Below, in pieces: positions 1 to 8,554 of a DNA stretch of 64,000 bases. Location: the NCBI RefSeq assembly GCF_017308985.1, contig NZ_JADWPE010000001.1:336561-400560 (forward strand). The letters are read 5' to 3'. The position numbers were made by a program, and so were the translations under genes. The notes beneath the pieces are model-generated. The model searched no databases, was not told the origin of the DNA, and was given only the letters and a program-made list of their open reading frames with translations. The stretch comes from Lysobacter changpingensis (GTDB taxonomy: Bacteria > Pseudomonadota > Gammaproteobacteria > Xanthomonadales > Xanthomonadaceae). The number at the start of each line of letters is the position of its first letter. The first letter of the stretch is position 1.

Positions 1-396
1 CGGCACGGCGTAGACGTGGCCGTCGATGACGCCGGTGTCCCACGAACCCTGGAAGTAATCGTTCGCCGGCATCGACGGCGTGCGCGCGAGGAACGGCTCC
101 AGCGGCGCGACCGCGCGCAGTTCGACGAACTCCGCCAGCCACGTGTTGCCCAGGCCGCACACGTCCGGCAGGCCGTCGCCGGCGAAGGCGGTCAGCAGTT
201 TCTCGTGCGCGGCGGTGACCGGCAGCTGCTGCACTTCGACGCGGATGTCGGGGTTGGCGCGTTCGAAATCGGGGATGAGCTGGCGGACCATCTCGCCCTC
301 GAAGCCCATGGCCCAGAAGCGGACGACGGTGCGGGTGTCGCGGTCGGTGGAGCAGGAAGTGAGTAGCGCGACGAGGCAGAGCAACAGCAGTGCCAT
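1..396 (-). CDS. Sugar ABC transporter substrate-binding lipoprotein (partial)
   Basis: N-terminal 132 residues of an extracellular solute-binding protein; the rest lies beyond the window edge. The start is the ATG at 396, which gives a short hydrophobic leader ending in the lipobox LLTSC, so Cys15 should be lipidated and the protein anchored in the periplasm. Conserved family features follow: a beta strand VVRFWAMGFEGE, then a segment like IPDFERANPDIRV and the core LPDVCGLGNTWLAEF, as in maltose/oligosaccharide-binding proteins. It lies downstream of, and on the same strand as, the glucoamylase-family lipoprotein and TonB receptor, so it probably brings the released sugar to an inner-membrane ABC permease. 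The substrate cannot be told from this fragment. Confidence 0.8.
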   Translation of the reverse strand, partial: MALLLLCLVALLTSCSTDRDTRTVVRFWAMGFEGEMVRQLIPDFERANPDIRVEVQQLPVTAAHEKLLTAFAGDGLPDVCGLGNTWLAEFVELRAVAPLEPFLARTPSMPANDYFQGSWDTGVIDGHVYAVP

Positions 397-503
397 GTAT
401 GTGCGGATGCCCTTCCTCGCCGCTTGGCGGCTTCGTCCCTCTCCGCAACCCTCCCCCCTGAACAGGGGACGGTTGACGTGCGCAGCGTATGCGCGCGGCC
501 TCA

Positions 504-2141
504 TCACTTGTTCTTCTGATCCTGTGCCGGTGCCGGCTGCGGCGTCTGCGAGGCGCGGTTCACGCGCGACTCCGCCTCGCCCAGCGCGCGCGCCGTCGCC
601 GCGTCCTTCTCCGCCTTCGTCTGCGGCCTGGGCTGCGTCGGCGCGGCCTCGCCTTCCTTCACCGGCTCGAGCCAGCCGCCCTTGAAGCCCGCCTTCTGCA
701 GGCCGTCGCGGATGTACTTGTTCCGCTTCATGACGTTCCAGACGAAGTCGTTCCGGTAGTTGGCGATCATCGTCAGGATCGGTCCCTGGTCGATGCCGAT
801 GTAGTCGCTCGCGACCCAGCCCTCGCCCGGCACTAGGCGGCCGGTCTTCAGCGGAATGTCGAAGTCGAAGCTCGGGTTGAACGAATCCAGGAAGCCGTAG
901 CTGGAATACAGGAATTCGCCGTAGCGTTCATGCATCGCGACGGTGGTCGGGATGACGATTTCAGGCGCGAACGGCAGCGACGCGATCGCCGCCGTCGGCG
1001 CGATGGTGCCGTCATCGAACGTGTCGCGCAGGCCGGCGCCGCGCGCGGAGTAGTGGCGGAACTGGCGCTGTTCGCCGCGGAATTCCTGCAGCGTCTGCTG
1101 CGGGCCGTCGCTCGCGGTGAGGCCCCACACCTCCGGGCCGTACTCCTTCCACTTCATCGGATTGGCGATCGCGTACGCACGGTGCGCGTACGCGGCGCGG
1201 CGACTGTTCTCGAAGTAGTCGATGCCGCGCTCGCGCATGTAGTCGTCCTGGATGCCGCGGAAGTCGATCCAGACGTGGCTGTACTGATGCCCGAACAGCG
1301 GGCCGAACGACAGGTATTCCTCGCCCTGGTAGACACCCCAGGAATCGTTGTACGTGCGCGTCCAGACCTGCCAGGACTCCGGTTCGATCGGATGCGTCGG
1401 CGAGGCCAGCGCGAGGATGTACAACATCATCGCTTCGTTGTAGCCGGTCCAGTCGTGCTGGATGAAGCCGCTCTCGGGGAACCAGCCCATAGAGACCAGC
1501 GGCGCGTTGCGCTGCAGCCACGGCCAGTCGACGCGCTTGTACAGCGTGTCGGCGAGCTCGCGGATTTCCTTCTCGCGCGGATCGTCGCGGTCGTAATAAC
1601 TCTGTGCGAACAGCACGCCCATCATCAGAAGCGCGGTGTCCACGCTCGACAGTTCGACCCAGCTCTGGAAGCGCGCGCCGGTGTCCATGTCGAGGAAGTG
1701 GTAGTAGAAGCCGTTGTAGGCGCCCTTCCCTTCGGCCTGCGGGCCGGACGGAATGTCGCGGAAGAACCTGAGCGTGGTGAGCGTGCGATCCACCGCCTGC
1801 CGGCGGCTGACCCAGCCGTTCTCGATGCCGATCGGATAGGCCGTCAGCGCGAAACCGACGGACGCGATCGACGCGAACGGACGCGACGGATAGCGGTCCG
1901 GCGTGAGCCCGTTCACTTCGTTGGTGGTGTCCCAGAAGAACTGGAACGTGCGCTTCTCGATGTCGCGGAACACCGGCGGAAGCTCCAGCTTGGTCTGCTT
2001 GAGCGGCTCCACCTGCACCGGCGGCGCCGAGGCGATCGGGTACGTCGTGGACGCAGGCCCTTCCTGTCGGCACCCCGAGATGAACACGAGCACCGCCACC
2101 AGCGATGCAGTCCCCACACTGCGTCGTATCGAATCGAACAT
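504..2141 (-). CDS. Glucoamylase-family lipoprotein (PF10091, GH144-like)
   Basis: 545-residue protein starting at the ATG at 2141; the open frame continues upstream, but only this start places a signal sequence at the N-terminus (VLVFISGC lipobox, Cys24). The body carries blocks recalled from the glycoamylase-like family PF10091/COG5368: YNGFYYHFLDMDTG, WVELSSVDTALLMMG, GWFPESGFIQHDWTGYNEAMM and FGHQYSHVWIDFRG. This fold includes the GH144 endo-beta-1,2-glucanases, so a role in cutting beta-glucans at the cell envelope is plausible, although the family also holds uncharacterised members. It follows the TonB receptor gene with only a hairpin between, consistent with one transcript. The C-terminal 60 residues are charged low-complexity sequence. 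Family assignment is confident; exact glycan specificity is not. Confidence 0.85.
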   Translation of the reverse strand: MFDSIRRSVGTASLVAVLVFISGCRQEGPASTTYPIASAPPVQVEPLKQTKLELPPVFRDIEKRTFQFFWDTTNEVNGLTPDRYPSRPFASIASVGFALTAYPIGIENGWVSRRQAVDRTLTTLRFFRDIPSGPQAEGKGAYNGFYYHFLDMDTGARFQSWVELSSVDTALLMMGVLFAQSYYDRDDPREKEIRELADTLYKRVDWPWLQRNAPLVSMGWFPESGFIQHDWTGYNEAMMLYILALASPTHPIEPESWQVWTRTYNDSWGVYQGEEYLSFGPLFGHQYSHVWIDFRGIQDDYMRERGIDYFENSRRAAYAHRAYAIANPMKWKEYGPEVWGLTASDGPQQTLQEFRGEQRQFRHYSARGAGLRDTFDDGTIAPTAAIASLPFAPEIVIPTTVAMHERYGEFLYSSYGFLDSFNPSFDFDIPLKTGRLVPGEGWVASDYIGIDQGPILTMIANYRNDFVWNVMKRNKYIRDGLQKAGFKGGWLEPVKEGEAAPTQPRPQTKAEKDAATARALGEAESRVNRASQTPQPAPAQDQKNK

Positions 2142-2206
2142 CACCACGCCATCTGTCGAATGAATGTGTTTGCGGCTCCCGCACGCGCGAAAGCCGGACC
2201 GCGAAA

Positions 2207-2241
2207 CCGCCGGCCGCTCCGACGAGGTAAGCGGCCGGCGG
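2207..2241 (-). promoter_or_regulatory. Intercistronic hairpin between TonB receptor and glucoamylase-family gene
   Basis: A perfect 11-bp inverted repeat (2207-2217 and 2231-2241, arm CCGCCGGCCGC) with a 13-nt loop starts 7 nt after the receptor stop codon. There is no good T-run behind it, so it may stabilise the receptor mRNA end or attenuate rather than fully terminate. Confidence 0.5.
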
Positions 2242-2247
2242 CGCGGG

Positions 2248-5220
2248 TCAGAAGTTGAAGCCCAGCGAAAGCTTGAAGGTACGGGTCGGCAGGGCCTGTG
2301 CGAGCGGGATGCCGAATTCGGGGTTGGGCGACTGGAAGCCACCCGGATAATCCTGGTAGCTGTTGTAGTTCGCCCAGTCGAAGACGTTCAGGATGTCGGC
2401 GCGCGCCCACATCTTGAAGCCCGCGCCGGTGTCGAATTCCTTCATCGCGGCGATGTCGAACTGCTTGTACCCATACGTTCCGTCCGGCTTGTACTGGTCG
2501 ATGAAGCAGTTGTTGACCACGTCCACGTCGCGACAGTTCACGAAATAGCGCGGCGGCTGCGAGGTCAGCGTCAGCTTGGCCGACAGCGTCGTGCCCCACG
2601 GGCCGTCGTAGATGCCGGTCGCCACGAGGCGATGCTCCGGCACTTCGGCGTCGTGCCAGCCCAGCGCCTGGACGGTCGGATAGTCGAGCGAGAACACTTC
2701 CGGCGATTCGCGCTGCTCGCGCGCGTCCAGATAGGTGTAGGCGACGGTGACGCTCCAGCCCGATTCGGCCGTGTAGGGCTTTTCGGCCTTCAGATACAGC
2801 GCGTTGGTCTTGGTCTCAAGCCCGTTGGTTCCCAGGATGAGATTGCCGAACGGCGCGAAGCCCTGGCCCCACGGCGGGCCCCAGCTCAGCCCCGGCGCGA
2901 AGAACGAGCCATCCGGCAGGCGGTTGCCGAGCAGGAACACGAAGCCGTCGTGGCTCTCCACGCGCGAGATCGTCACGTCGGTCAGCCAGTCGCCGACGGC
3001 GTTGCGCATGCCCAGGCTGAACTGGTCGGAGTACGGCGTCTGCAGGTTGTTGTCGAGCATGAAGACTTCGCGACCCAACCCGGTCTGCGAGGCCAGCGTC
3101 GCCAGCACATCCGGATCGAAGTACGACGGATCCCACGGCTGGCACGGCGTACCGGCCACCGCACGCGGGCAGGTGCCGTCGGCGCGGAGGAAATCGATGT
3201 CGGTCGTCGGGAAGGTCGACTTGGTGATTTCCAGCTGCAGCCAGTCGAACAGGTTGCGGTCGTACGCGCGGCCGGCGCCGCCGTAGATCACGTGCGCCTG
3301 GTCGGCGAACAGGTCGTAGGAGAAGCCCAGGCGCGGCTGCCAGCCGTCCTTGAACGACTTGCGGTTGCTGCCGTTGCTGATGTAACGCTCGACGTTGATG
3401 CCCGAGTTCGGGTTGTTGATCGCGGTCGAATTGCGCAGCGCGGCGGCGACGTCGGCCGGCGTGACGTAATCCAGGTACGTCGGGCTCTTCTCATAGTCGT
3501 AGCGCAGGCCGAGGTTGAGGATCAGCTTGTCGTTGACCTCCCAGTCGTCCTGGAAATAGATGCCGTACTGCTTGTTCGCCGACGATGCCGAACCGTCGCC
3601 GACGCCGGGCAGCGCGGTGCCGAACTTCACGTGGATCGGCTGGGTCAGGCTGCTCAGCAGGTCGTAGGTGAACTGCGGGTAGTACGGCTGGCGCTCGGTC
3701 GCATCGACGTCCACATCCTTGTACTTGATACCCATCTTCAGGGTGTGGTCCTGGAAACCGGTAAAGGTCAGGTCGTTCTGGATGCCCCAGCCCTTCTGGC
3801 CCTTGTCCTGGAAGTCCGAACCGCCGCCGCTGCGCACGATGACGTTGTTGAAATCGGCATCGCCGTTGTCGCTGCGATTGCTCAGGATGTACGCGATCCC
3901 GCTGGTGTACGGGCTCGGGTTGAACTTCGAGTCCTCGTAGGTCAGGTGGAAATCGTTGAGCCACGGACCGTTGGTGTACTGGTAGCGCAGGTCCGCGCGC
4001 GTTTCCTCGTTGAGCTTGTTGGTCGCGTAGCTGGGCAGGTTCTGGCCGCCGGTGTTGGTGAGTTCCTCTTCGTCGCGGTATTTGCCGCTGAATTCGAAGT
4101 AATGGTTCTCGCCGATCAGCCAGTCGACCTTGCCGAAGTACAGGTTTTCCTTGAACGGCGCGTTGAACAGGCCGGTGCCCGCTTCCGCCTGAAGGAAATC
4201 CGGAAGCTGGTCGATGGTGAAGCCGCGACCCGGCGTCAGCGTGCGCGGCGACTCGTATTCCTTCGCTTCGTACGACAGGAAGAAGTGCGCCCGATCGCGC
4301 AGGATCGGACCACCGAAGGTCGCGCCGTACTGCTCTTCCTTGGTCTGCACCTTGTCGTCGGCGCGCTCCTCGAACACCGTCGGCGTGCGCCAGTCGGTGG
4401 AGGTGTAATCCCAGAAGAAGCTGCCTTCGAAATTGTTGGTGCCCGAGCGCGTGGTGGCGACGATCGCCGCGCTGCTGAGCTGGTCGTACTCGGCCTTGTA
4501 GTTCTGCGTGATGACCTTGTACTCGCCGATCGCCGACTGCGGGAACGGATTGCCGCGGCTGGAATCCTGGCCGCTGATGCCGCCACGCAGCACGTAATCC
4601 TTCTGGCCGACGCCGTCGATGTAGACGTTGATGCCGTTGGCGTTCTGCGCGCCGGACTTGATGCGCGTGGAGCCCTCGTTGCCGGTTTCGAACGCCACGC
4701 CCGGCGCGAGGTCGGCGAAGGCGAGGAAGTTGCGCGTGCCCTGCGGCAGCGACTCGATCTGCTTGTTGGTGACGTAGGTGGCGATTTCCGAGGTCTTGGT
4801 TTCGGCCACGACCTCGCTGGTGACGGTGACCGCATCGACCGTGGTCGCCTCGCCCGCCGGCGCCGTCTCCGGCAGGCCGCCGGCGGACAGGTTGATCGTC
4901 GCCGTCTGCCCCACCTGCAACGTCACCGTGCGCGTGGTGGTCTGCCCGCCAGCGACCGCGTCGATGCGGTACGTGCCCGGCGGCAGGCCGCCGACGTTGT
5001 AGGTGCCGTTGGCCGCCTGGACCTTGCGGGTCAGGCCGGTGGCGGTGTTGGTCGCGGTGATCTGGGCGTCGGCGGCGGGCGCCGAATCGACCGTGATCTG
5101 GCCACGGACGGTGGCCGAGGTGCTCTGCGCCATCGCCGCGGGGGCGGCGACGGCCAGGCAGCTGGCCAGGGCGCAGGCGAGCAGCCGGCGTGTCGGGTAT
5201 CGGGGGAACCTCGAATTCAT
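2248..5220 (-). CDS. TonB-dependent receptor with carboxypeptidase-regulatory-like N-domain (Oar-like)
   Basis: 990-residue outer-membrane receptor. The ATG at 5220 was chosen because GGAGAGAGGAAG lies just upstream and a signal peptide (residues 1-32, ending AMAQ) follows. Residues about 35-115 form a carboxypeptidase D regulatory-like (Ig-fold) domain (ATVRGQITVD, NGTYNVGGLPPGTYRI), followed by a plug with the block IYIDGVGQKDYVLRG and a long beta barrel ending in aromatic KLSLGFNF, the usual outer-membrane targeting end. This architecture is typical of Oar-like receptors for carbohydrates in Xanthomonadaceae. It is transcribed away from the lacI-type regulator through a short region with a LacI-type operator, and leads the locus with the glucoamylase-family and solute-binding lipoproteins. 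Role: TonB-driven import of a glycan or oligosaccharide; substrate unknown. Confidence 0.9.
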   Translation of the reverse strand: MNSRFPRYPTRRLLACALASCLAVAAPAAMAQSTSATVRGQITVDSAPAADAQITATNTATGLTRKVQAANGTYNVGGLPPGTYRIDAVAGGQTTTRTVTLQVGQTATINLSAGGLPETAPAGEATTVDAVTVTSEVVAETKTSEIATYVTNKQIESLPQGTRNFLAFADLAPGVAFETGNEGSTRIKSGAQNANGINVYIDGVGQKDYVLRGGISGQDSSRGNPFPQSAIGEYKVITQNYKAEYDQLSSAAIVATTRSGTNNFEGSFFWDYTSTDWRTPTVFEERADDKVQTKEEQYGATFGGPILRDRAHFFLSYEAKEYESPRTLTPGRGFTIDQLPDFLQAEAGTGLFNAPFKENLYFGKVDWLIGENHYFEFSGKYRDEEELTNTGGQNLPSYATNKLNEETRADLRYQYTNGPWLNDFHLTYEDSKFNPSPYTSGIAYILSNRSDNGDADFNNVIVRSGGGSDFQDKGQKGWGIQNDLTFTGFQDHTLKMGIKYKDVDVDATERQPYYPQFTYDLLSSLTQPIHVKFGTALPGVGDGSASSANKQYGIYFQDDWEVNDKLILNLGLRYDYEKSPTYLDYVTPADVAAALRNSTAINNPNSGINVERYISNGSNRKSFKDGWQPRLGFSYDLFADQAHVIYGGAGRAYDRNLFDWLQLEITKSTFPTTDIDFLRADGTCPRAVAGTPCQPWDPSYFDPDVLATLASQTGLGREVFMLDNNLQTPYSDQFSLGMRNAVGDWLTDVTISRVESHDGFVFLLGNRLPDGSFFAPGLSWGPPWGQGFAPFGNLILGTNGLETKTNALYLKAEKPYTAESGWSVTVAYTYLDAREQRESPEVFSLDYPTVQALGWHDAEVPEHRLVATGIYDGPWGTTLSAKLTLTSQPPRYFVNCRDVDVVNNCFIDQYKPDGTYGYKQFDIAAMKEFDTGAGFKMWARADILNVFDWANYNSYQDYPGGFQSPNPEFGIPLAQALPTRTFKLSLGFNF

Positions 5221-5254
5221 ATGCTTCCTCTCTCCAAAAGCATGTCGAACCACG

Positions 5255-5268
5255 TGGAATCGTTTACA
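5255..5268. promoter_or_regulatory. Candidate LacI-family operator upstream of TonB receptor
   Basis: TGGAATCGTTTACA is a 14-bp imperfect palindrome around a central CG. Its reverse complement, TGTAAACGATTCCA, matches the site in front of the lacI-type gene (TGTAAACGTTTTCA) at 11 of 14 positions. It lies 35-48 bp upstream of the receptor start, where a repressor would block transcription. Confidence 0.6.
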
Positions 5269-5311
5269 GCGAACAGACACAAGGAACCGTGACGCCCGGC
5301 AGACGCGTGCA

Positions 5312-6349
5312 TCACGGGGAACGCGGGGTGGACGGGGGCGAACCGCTGGATTCGCGCACGATCAGCTCGGTCGCCAGCACGCCGTCGGAGGGCGTGGTGG
5401 GCGATTCGCCACCCGCGTCCGGCGTGATCTGCGCGATGAGCAATCGCGCCGCGCGTGCGCCGAGTTCGGCGATGTTGACGCGGATGGTCGTGAGCGCGGG
5501 GTGGACGTAGCGCGCCAGCGGAATGTCGTCGAAGCCGGCCAGGGCGATGTCGCCCGGCACGCGCACGCCGGCCTGGGCGAAGGCGAACAGGCAGCCCAGC
5601 GCCATCATGTCGTTGGCGGCGAACACCGCGTCCGGGCGCTGCGGCGCGGCGAGCAGCTCGTGCCCGGCGCGATGGCCGGATGCTTCGTCGAAGTCGCCCT
5701 GCACCACCCACTCGGGCGCGCCGGGCAGCAGCCGGGCGAGCGCATCGCGGTAGCCGCGCAGGCGCTCGTGCGCATCGAAGTTGTCGGCCGGGCCGGCGAT
5801 GAAGGCGATCTTGCGATGCCCGCACGAAACGAGGTGCTCGACCATCGCGACCGCGCCGCCATGGTTGTCCACCCGCAGCACGGCGGTGCCATCGAGCCCG
5901 GACTGGCTGTTGATCAGCACCGTCGGCAGCGACGAATCCAGGTGCTCGCCGAGCAGCGGCGGCATTTCGGCGAACGGCGACAGCACCAGCAGGCCGTCCA
6001 CGCGCCCGCGCATCGCGCGAAGGGCCGCGCCCTGCTCCTGCGGATTGCCGTGATAGCTGGACACCAGCAGGTGCAGCCGCTGCGCGCGGGCGACCTGGTC
6101 GATGCCGCGCATCAGTTCGGAGAAGAATTCGCCATGCAGGTCCGGCAGCACCACGCCGAGCGTCTGGGTGCGGCGGCTGCTGAGGCTGCGCGCGGCGGCG
6201 TGCGGGGTGTAGCGCAGTTCCTGCGCGGCGGCGAAGACGCGGTTGCGCACGTCTTCGGCGACGTTGCCGTGGCCGTTGAGCGCGCGCGATACGGTGGCGA
6301 CCGATACCTGCGCAACGCGCGCGACGTCTTTGATGGTTACGCTCGCCAC
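5312..6349 (-). CDS. LacI-family transcriptional regulator
   Basis: 345-residue repressor-type regulator. The start is GTG at 6349, with GGAGG about 10 nt upstream. Residues 1-60 are the LacI helix-turn-helix and hinge (TIKDVARVAQVSVATVSRALNG, then RYTPHAAARSL), followed by a periplasmic-binding-protein-like sugar sensor (GVVLPDLHGEFFSELMRGI, AVFAANDMMALG, ALAGFDDIPLARYVHP). It precedes the TonB receptor on the same strand with a 91-bp gap holding an operator-like palindrome, and a second such palindrome sits in its own upstream region. It therefore most likely represses itself and the glycan locus until a sugar ligand binds. Confidence 0.92.
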   Translation of the reverse strand: MASVTIKDVARVAQVSVATVSRALNGHGNVAEDVRNRVFAAAQELRYTPHAAARSLSSRRTQTLGVVLPDLHGEFFSELMRGIDQVARAQRLHLLVSSYHGNPQEQGAALRAMRGRVDGLLVLSPFAEMPPLLGEHLDSSLPTVLINSQSGLDGTAVLRVDNHGGAVAMVEHLVSCGHRKIAFIAGPADNFDAHERLRGYRDALARLLPGAPEWVVQGDFDEASGHRAGHELLAAPQRPDAVFAANDMMALGCLFAFAQAGVRVPGDIALAGFDDIPLARYVHPALTTIRVNIAELGARAARLLIAQITPDAGGESPTTPSDGVLATELIVRESSGSPPSTPRSP

Positions 6350-6383
6350 GCTAACCGGGCCTCCGCGGACAATGCGCGCGGAC

Positions 6384-6397
6384 TGTAAACGTTTTCA
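6384..6397. promoter_or_regulatory. Candidate LacI-family operator upstream of lacI-type gene
   Basis: TGTAAACGTTTTCA is close to the ideal LacI-family palindrome TGAAAACGTTTTCA, with the central CG expected to be kinked by the hinge helix. It lies 35-48 bp upstream of the GTG start at 6349, pointing to autoregulation. Confidence 0.65.
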
Positions 6398-6502
6398 AAT
6401 TCGAGTGTAAAGGCAACGTTATCCGAACGCCGCAAACGCCCGCTTCTTCGGCGTTCTCGCCGCCAAATCGCCGCGCGGATGTTGCAGCGCGGCACGATTC
6501 GA

Positions 6503-6793
6503 TCACTCTCCGGCGACTTCCGACGGCGTGCGCGCCCGGATCGAGAGCGCATGGATGTCGGTCGCCATGAGCTCGCCCAGCGCCGCGTAGATCGCCCGAT
6601 GCCGCGCGATCGGCCCGAGCCCGGCGAACGCCTCGCTCACCACGTCGACGCGGAAGTGCCCTCGCCCGTCGGCGGCGCCGGCGTGGCCCGCGTGACGGTG
6701 GCTTTCGTCCTCGATCTCCAGCGACACCGGCGCGAGGGCGGACCCGATCGCGGCCCGGATCGCCGCGAGGCGCGCCTCGCGCGGCAGGCTCAC
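6503..6793 (-). CDS. BolA family protein
   Basis: 96-residue protein of the BolA/IbaG family, small proteins that partner with monothiol glutaredoxins in iron-sulfur handling and stress responses. The GTG start at 6793 overlaps the stop of the YciI gene (the two share bases 6790-6793), which implies translational coupling. The family core is visible: [10 protein letters not shown] with the conserved histidines, [25 protein letters not shown] and [10 protein letters not shown], and the length is normal. The assignment is clear; which BolA subtype it is cannot be settled. Confidence 0.9.
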   Translation of the reverse strand: MSLPREARLAAIRAAIGSALAPVSLEIEDESHRHAGHAGAADGRGHFRVDVVSEAFAGLGPIARHRAIYAALGELMATDIHALSIRARTPSEVAGE

Positions 6794-7089
6794 GGCAGCA
6801 CCTTGCGGAACGGCCGGACCTCCACGCGCTGGTAGACGCCCGCGGCCACGTAGGGATCGGCGTCGGCCCAGGCAAGGGCGGCCTCCAGCGATTCGAATTC
6901 CGCGATCACGACGCTGCCGCTGAAACCGGCCGGACCGGGGTCCTCGGCGTCGACCGCCGGGCACGGTCCGGCGAGCAGCAGCCGTCCGGCGTCGCGCAGC
7001 GCGGTCAGCCGGGCGAGGTGTTCGGGCCGCGCCGCCATGCGTCGGGCCAGCACGTCCTGGCCGTCGTAACCTTCGATCACGTACCACAT
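6790..7089 (-). CDS. YciI family protein
   Basis: 99-residue protein starting at the ATG at 7089 ([10 protein letters not shown]). It shows the YciI ferredoxin-like fold pattern: [24 protein letters not shown] with the conserved histidine, a [29 protein letters not shown] block and an RPFRKVLP ending. Length is normal for the family. Some YciI proteins catalyse dehalogenation-like steps, but the usual cellular role is unknown. It is the first gene of a two-gene unit with bolA, its stop overlapping the bolA start. Confidence 0.92.
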   Translation of the reverse strand: MWYVIEGYDGQDVLARRMAARPEHLARLTALRDAGRLLLAGPCPAVDAEDPGPAGFSGSVVIAEFESLEAALAWADADPYVAAGVYQRVEVRPFRKVLP

Positions 7090-7496
7090 GCGTTCGCGCG
7101 TCCTTCCATACCAATGGGAAACCAGGCTGAATTGTAGTCGCGCCGCGCGGCTGGACATGACCCGGACGAGGCCGTACCCTTGCCTTCACAAGGCCGGCTG
7201 CAGCGGCCCGACGCGACCGGCTCCCCACACCGTCGCCTCGCACGCATCCACGATGCGCCGCTGCCCCCGACGGCCTCGCGCCCGAACCCACCGCCCGCCA
7301 CGCCCCCGCGTGACGCGCCGCGTTGGCCGTCCGGGCCAGGCCTGACGTTCCGAAAGGTAAGGTTCCTGCTTAGGAAAGTTCCGACAGGGGACGTCGCGAC
7401 CCAGTTCGTCCAGCAAGTCCGTTGCATCCACGGTGGTCCATGCGACCGCCAGCCTGAGCGATAGCAGTGCCGACGGCCCGGAGGGGCCGGCTCCGA
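7090..7496. other. Intergenic region upstream of scpA (divergent)
   Basis: A 407-bp stretch between the divergent YciI and scpA genes with no convincing coding frame. It contains a short inverted repeat TTCCT-gctt-AGGAA (7363-7376) framed by two direct copies of GTTCCGA (7347-7353 and 7378-7384, one 31-bp step apart), which could be a regulator site. No promoter could be placed with confidence. Confidence 0.4.
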
Positions 7497-8411
7497 ATGA
7501 CCGAAGAACGCGCAGCCGACGCGAGCGATCCGCAACCCGTGGCCGCCCCGGCCTCCACCGCGCCACAGCAGCAGGAAATGCCGCTGGCGGTGGTGCATGG
7601 CCAGCCCGTGCTGCAGATCCCGCAGGACCTGTACATCCCACCGGACGCGCTGGAGGTCATCCTCGAGGCGTTCGAAGGTCCGCTCGACCTGCTGCTGTAC
7701 CTGATCCGCCGGCAGAACCTGGACATCCTCGACATCCCGGTGGCGGACATCACCCGCCAGTACGTCGAGTACATCCAGGCCATGCACGAGATGCGCTTCG
7801 AGCTGGCCGCCGACTACCTGGTGATGGCCGCGATGCTGGCCGAGATCAAGTCGCGCATGCTGCTGCCGCGCGCGGTCAACGAGGAAGGCGAGGAAGAGGA
7901 TCCGCGCGCCGAACTGGTCCGCCGGCTGCAGGAGTACGAGCGCTTCAAGAAGGCGGCGGAGGACATCGACGCCCTGCCCCGCCAGGATCGCGACACCGCA
8001 CCGGTGCAGGCGTTCGTGCCCGACCGCGCGTCGGTCCGCCTGCCTCCGCCGGTGGACCTGAAGGAAATGCTGCTTGCGCTGCACGACGTGCTCAAGCGCG
8101 CCGAGCTGTTCACCCAGCACGCGATCAAGCGCGATGCGCTCAGCGTCCGCCAGCGCATGGGCGAACTGCTCGAACGCCTGAAGGACGGCAGTTTCTACCG
8201 CTTCGAAACGTTGTTCACTGCCGAGGAAGGCAAGCTCGGCATCGTGGTGACGTTCCTGGGCATGCTCACGCTGGCCAAGGAACAACTGGTGGAGATCGTG
8301 CAGGAAGCACCGTTCGCACCGATCTACGTCAAGTCGCTCGCGCTGCTCAAGGACGGGGAAGAGATCGAACTGAGCAGCGAGTTCGACGAGCCGGCGGCGA
8401 ACGATGGCTGA
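7497..8411 (+). CDS. scpA: Segregation and condensation protein A
   Basis: 304-residue kleisin subunit of the SMC-ScpAB chromosome condensation complex. The ATG at 7497 was chosen over an earlier in-frame start because GGAGGGG lies about 10 nt upstream. A Gln/Ala/Pro-rich N-terminal tail of about 40 residues precedes the conserved kleisin core: FEGPLDLLLYLIRRQNLDILDIPVADITRQY, LAADYLVMAAMLAEIKSRMLLP, and a C-terminal winged-helix segment VVTFLGMLTLAKEQLVEIVQ. It is followed by scpB on the same strand, 143 bp downstream. In this group the complex works with SMC during DNA segregation. Confidence 0.95.
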   Translation: MTEERAADASDPQPVAAPASTAPQQQEMPLAVVHGQPVLQIPQDLYIPPDALEVILEAFEGPLDLLLYLIRRQNLDILDIPVADITRQYVEYIQAMHEMRFELAADYLVMAAMLAEIKSRMLLPRAVNEEGEEEDPRAELVRRLQEYERFKKAAEDIDALPRQDRDTAPVQAFVPDRASVRLPPPVDLKEMLLALHDVLKRAELFTQHAIKRDALSVRQRMGELLERLKDGSFYRFETLFTAEEGKLGIVVTFLGMLTLAKEQLVEIVQEAPFAPIYVKSLALLKDGEEIELSSEFDEPAANDG

Positions 8412-8489
8412 CGACGCCCTGTCGTCATCACCGCGCAGTCGGGAACCCGGCGACGTTCGCTCCGGCGATTCTCGTTCGGGTCTCAACCG

Positions 8490-8527
8490 TTCCAAAGGCA
8501 CCCGGTTCCCGCGCTCGCGGGAATGAC
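8490..8527 (+). repeat. GTCAT-type palindromic repeat between scpA and scpB
   Basis: TTCCCGCGCTCGCGGGAATGACG lies in the scpA-scpB gap: arms TTCCCGCG/CGCGGGAA around a 2-nt centre, followed by TGACG. The same class (TTCC/GGAATGACG hairpins) recurs near 22110, 42315 and in the 49 kb array. Confidence 0.5.
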
Positions 8528-8554
8528 GCCCCAAGGCTGGAAACCGATCGATCC

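Noticed and set aside
2164..5292. A long open frame on the plus strand opposite the first TonB receptor
   Set aside because: It has no family signature or ribosome site and its composition (Arg/Val/Glu strings) is that of the antisense of a high-GC gene; the minus-strand receptor explains the region.
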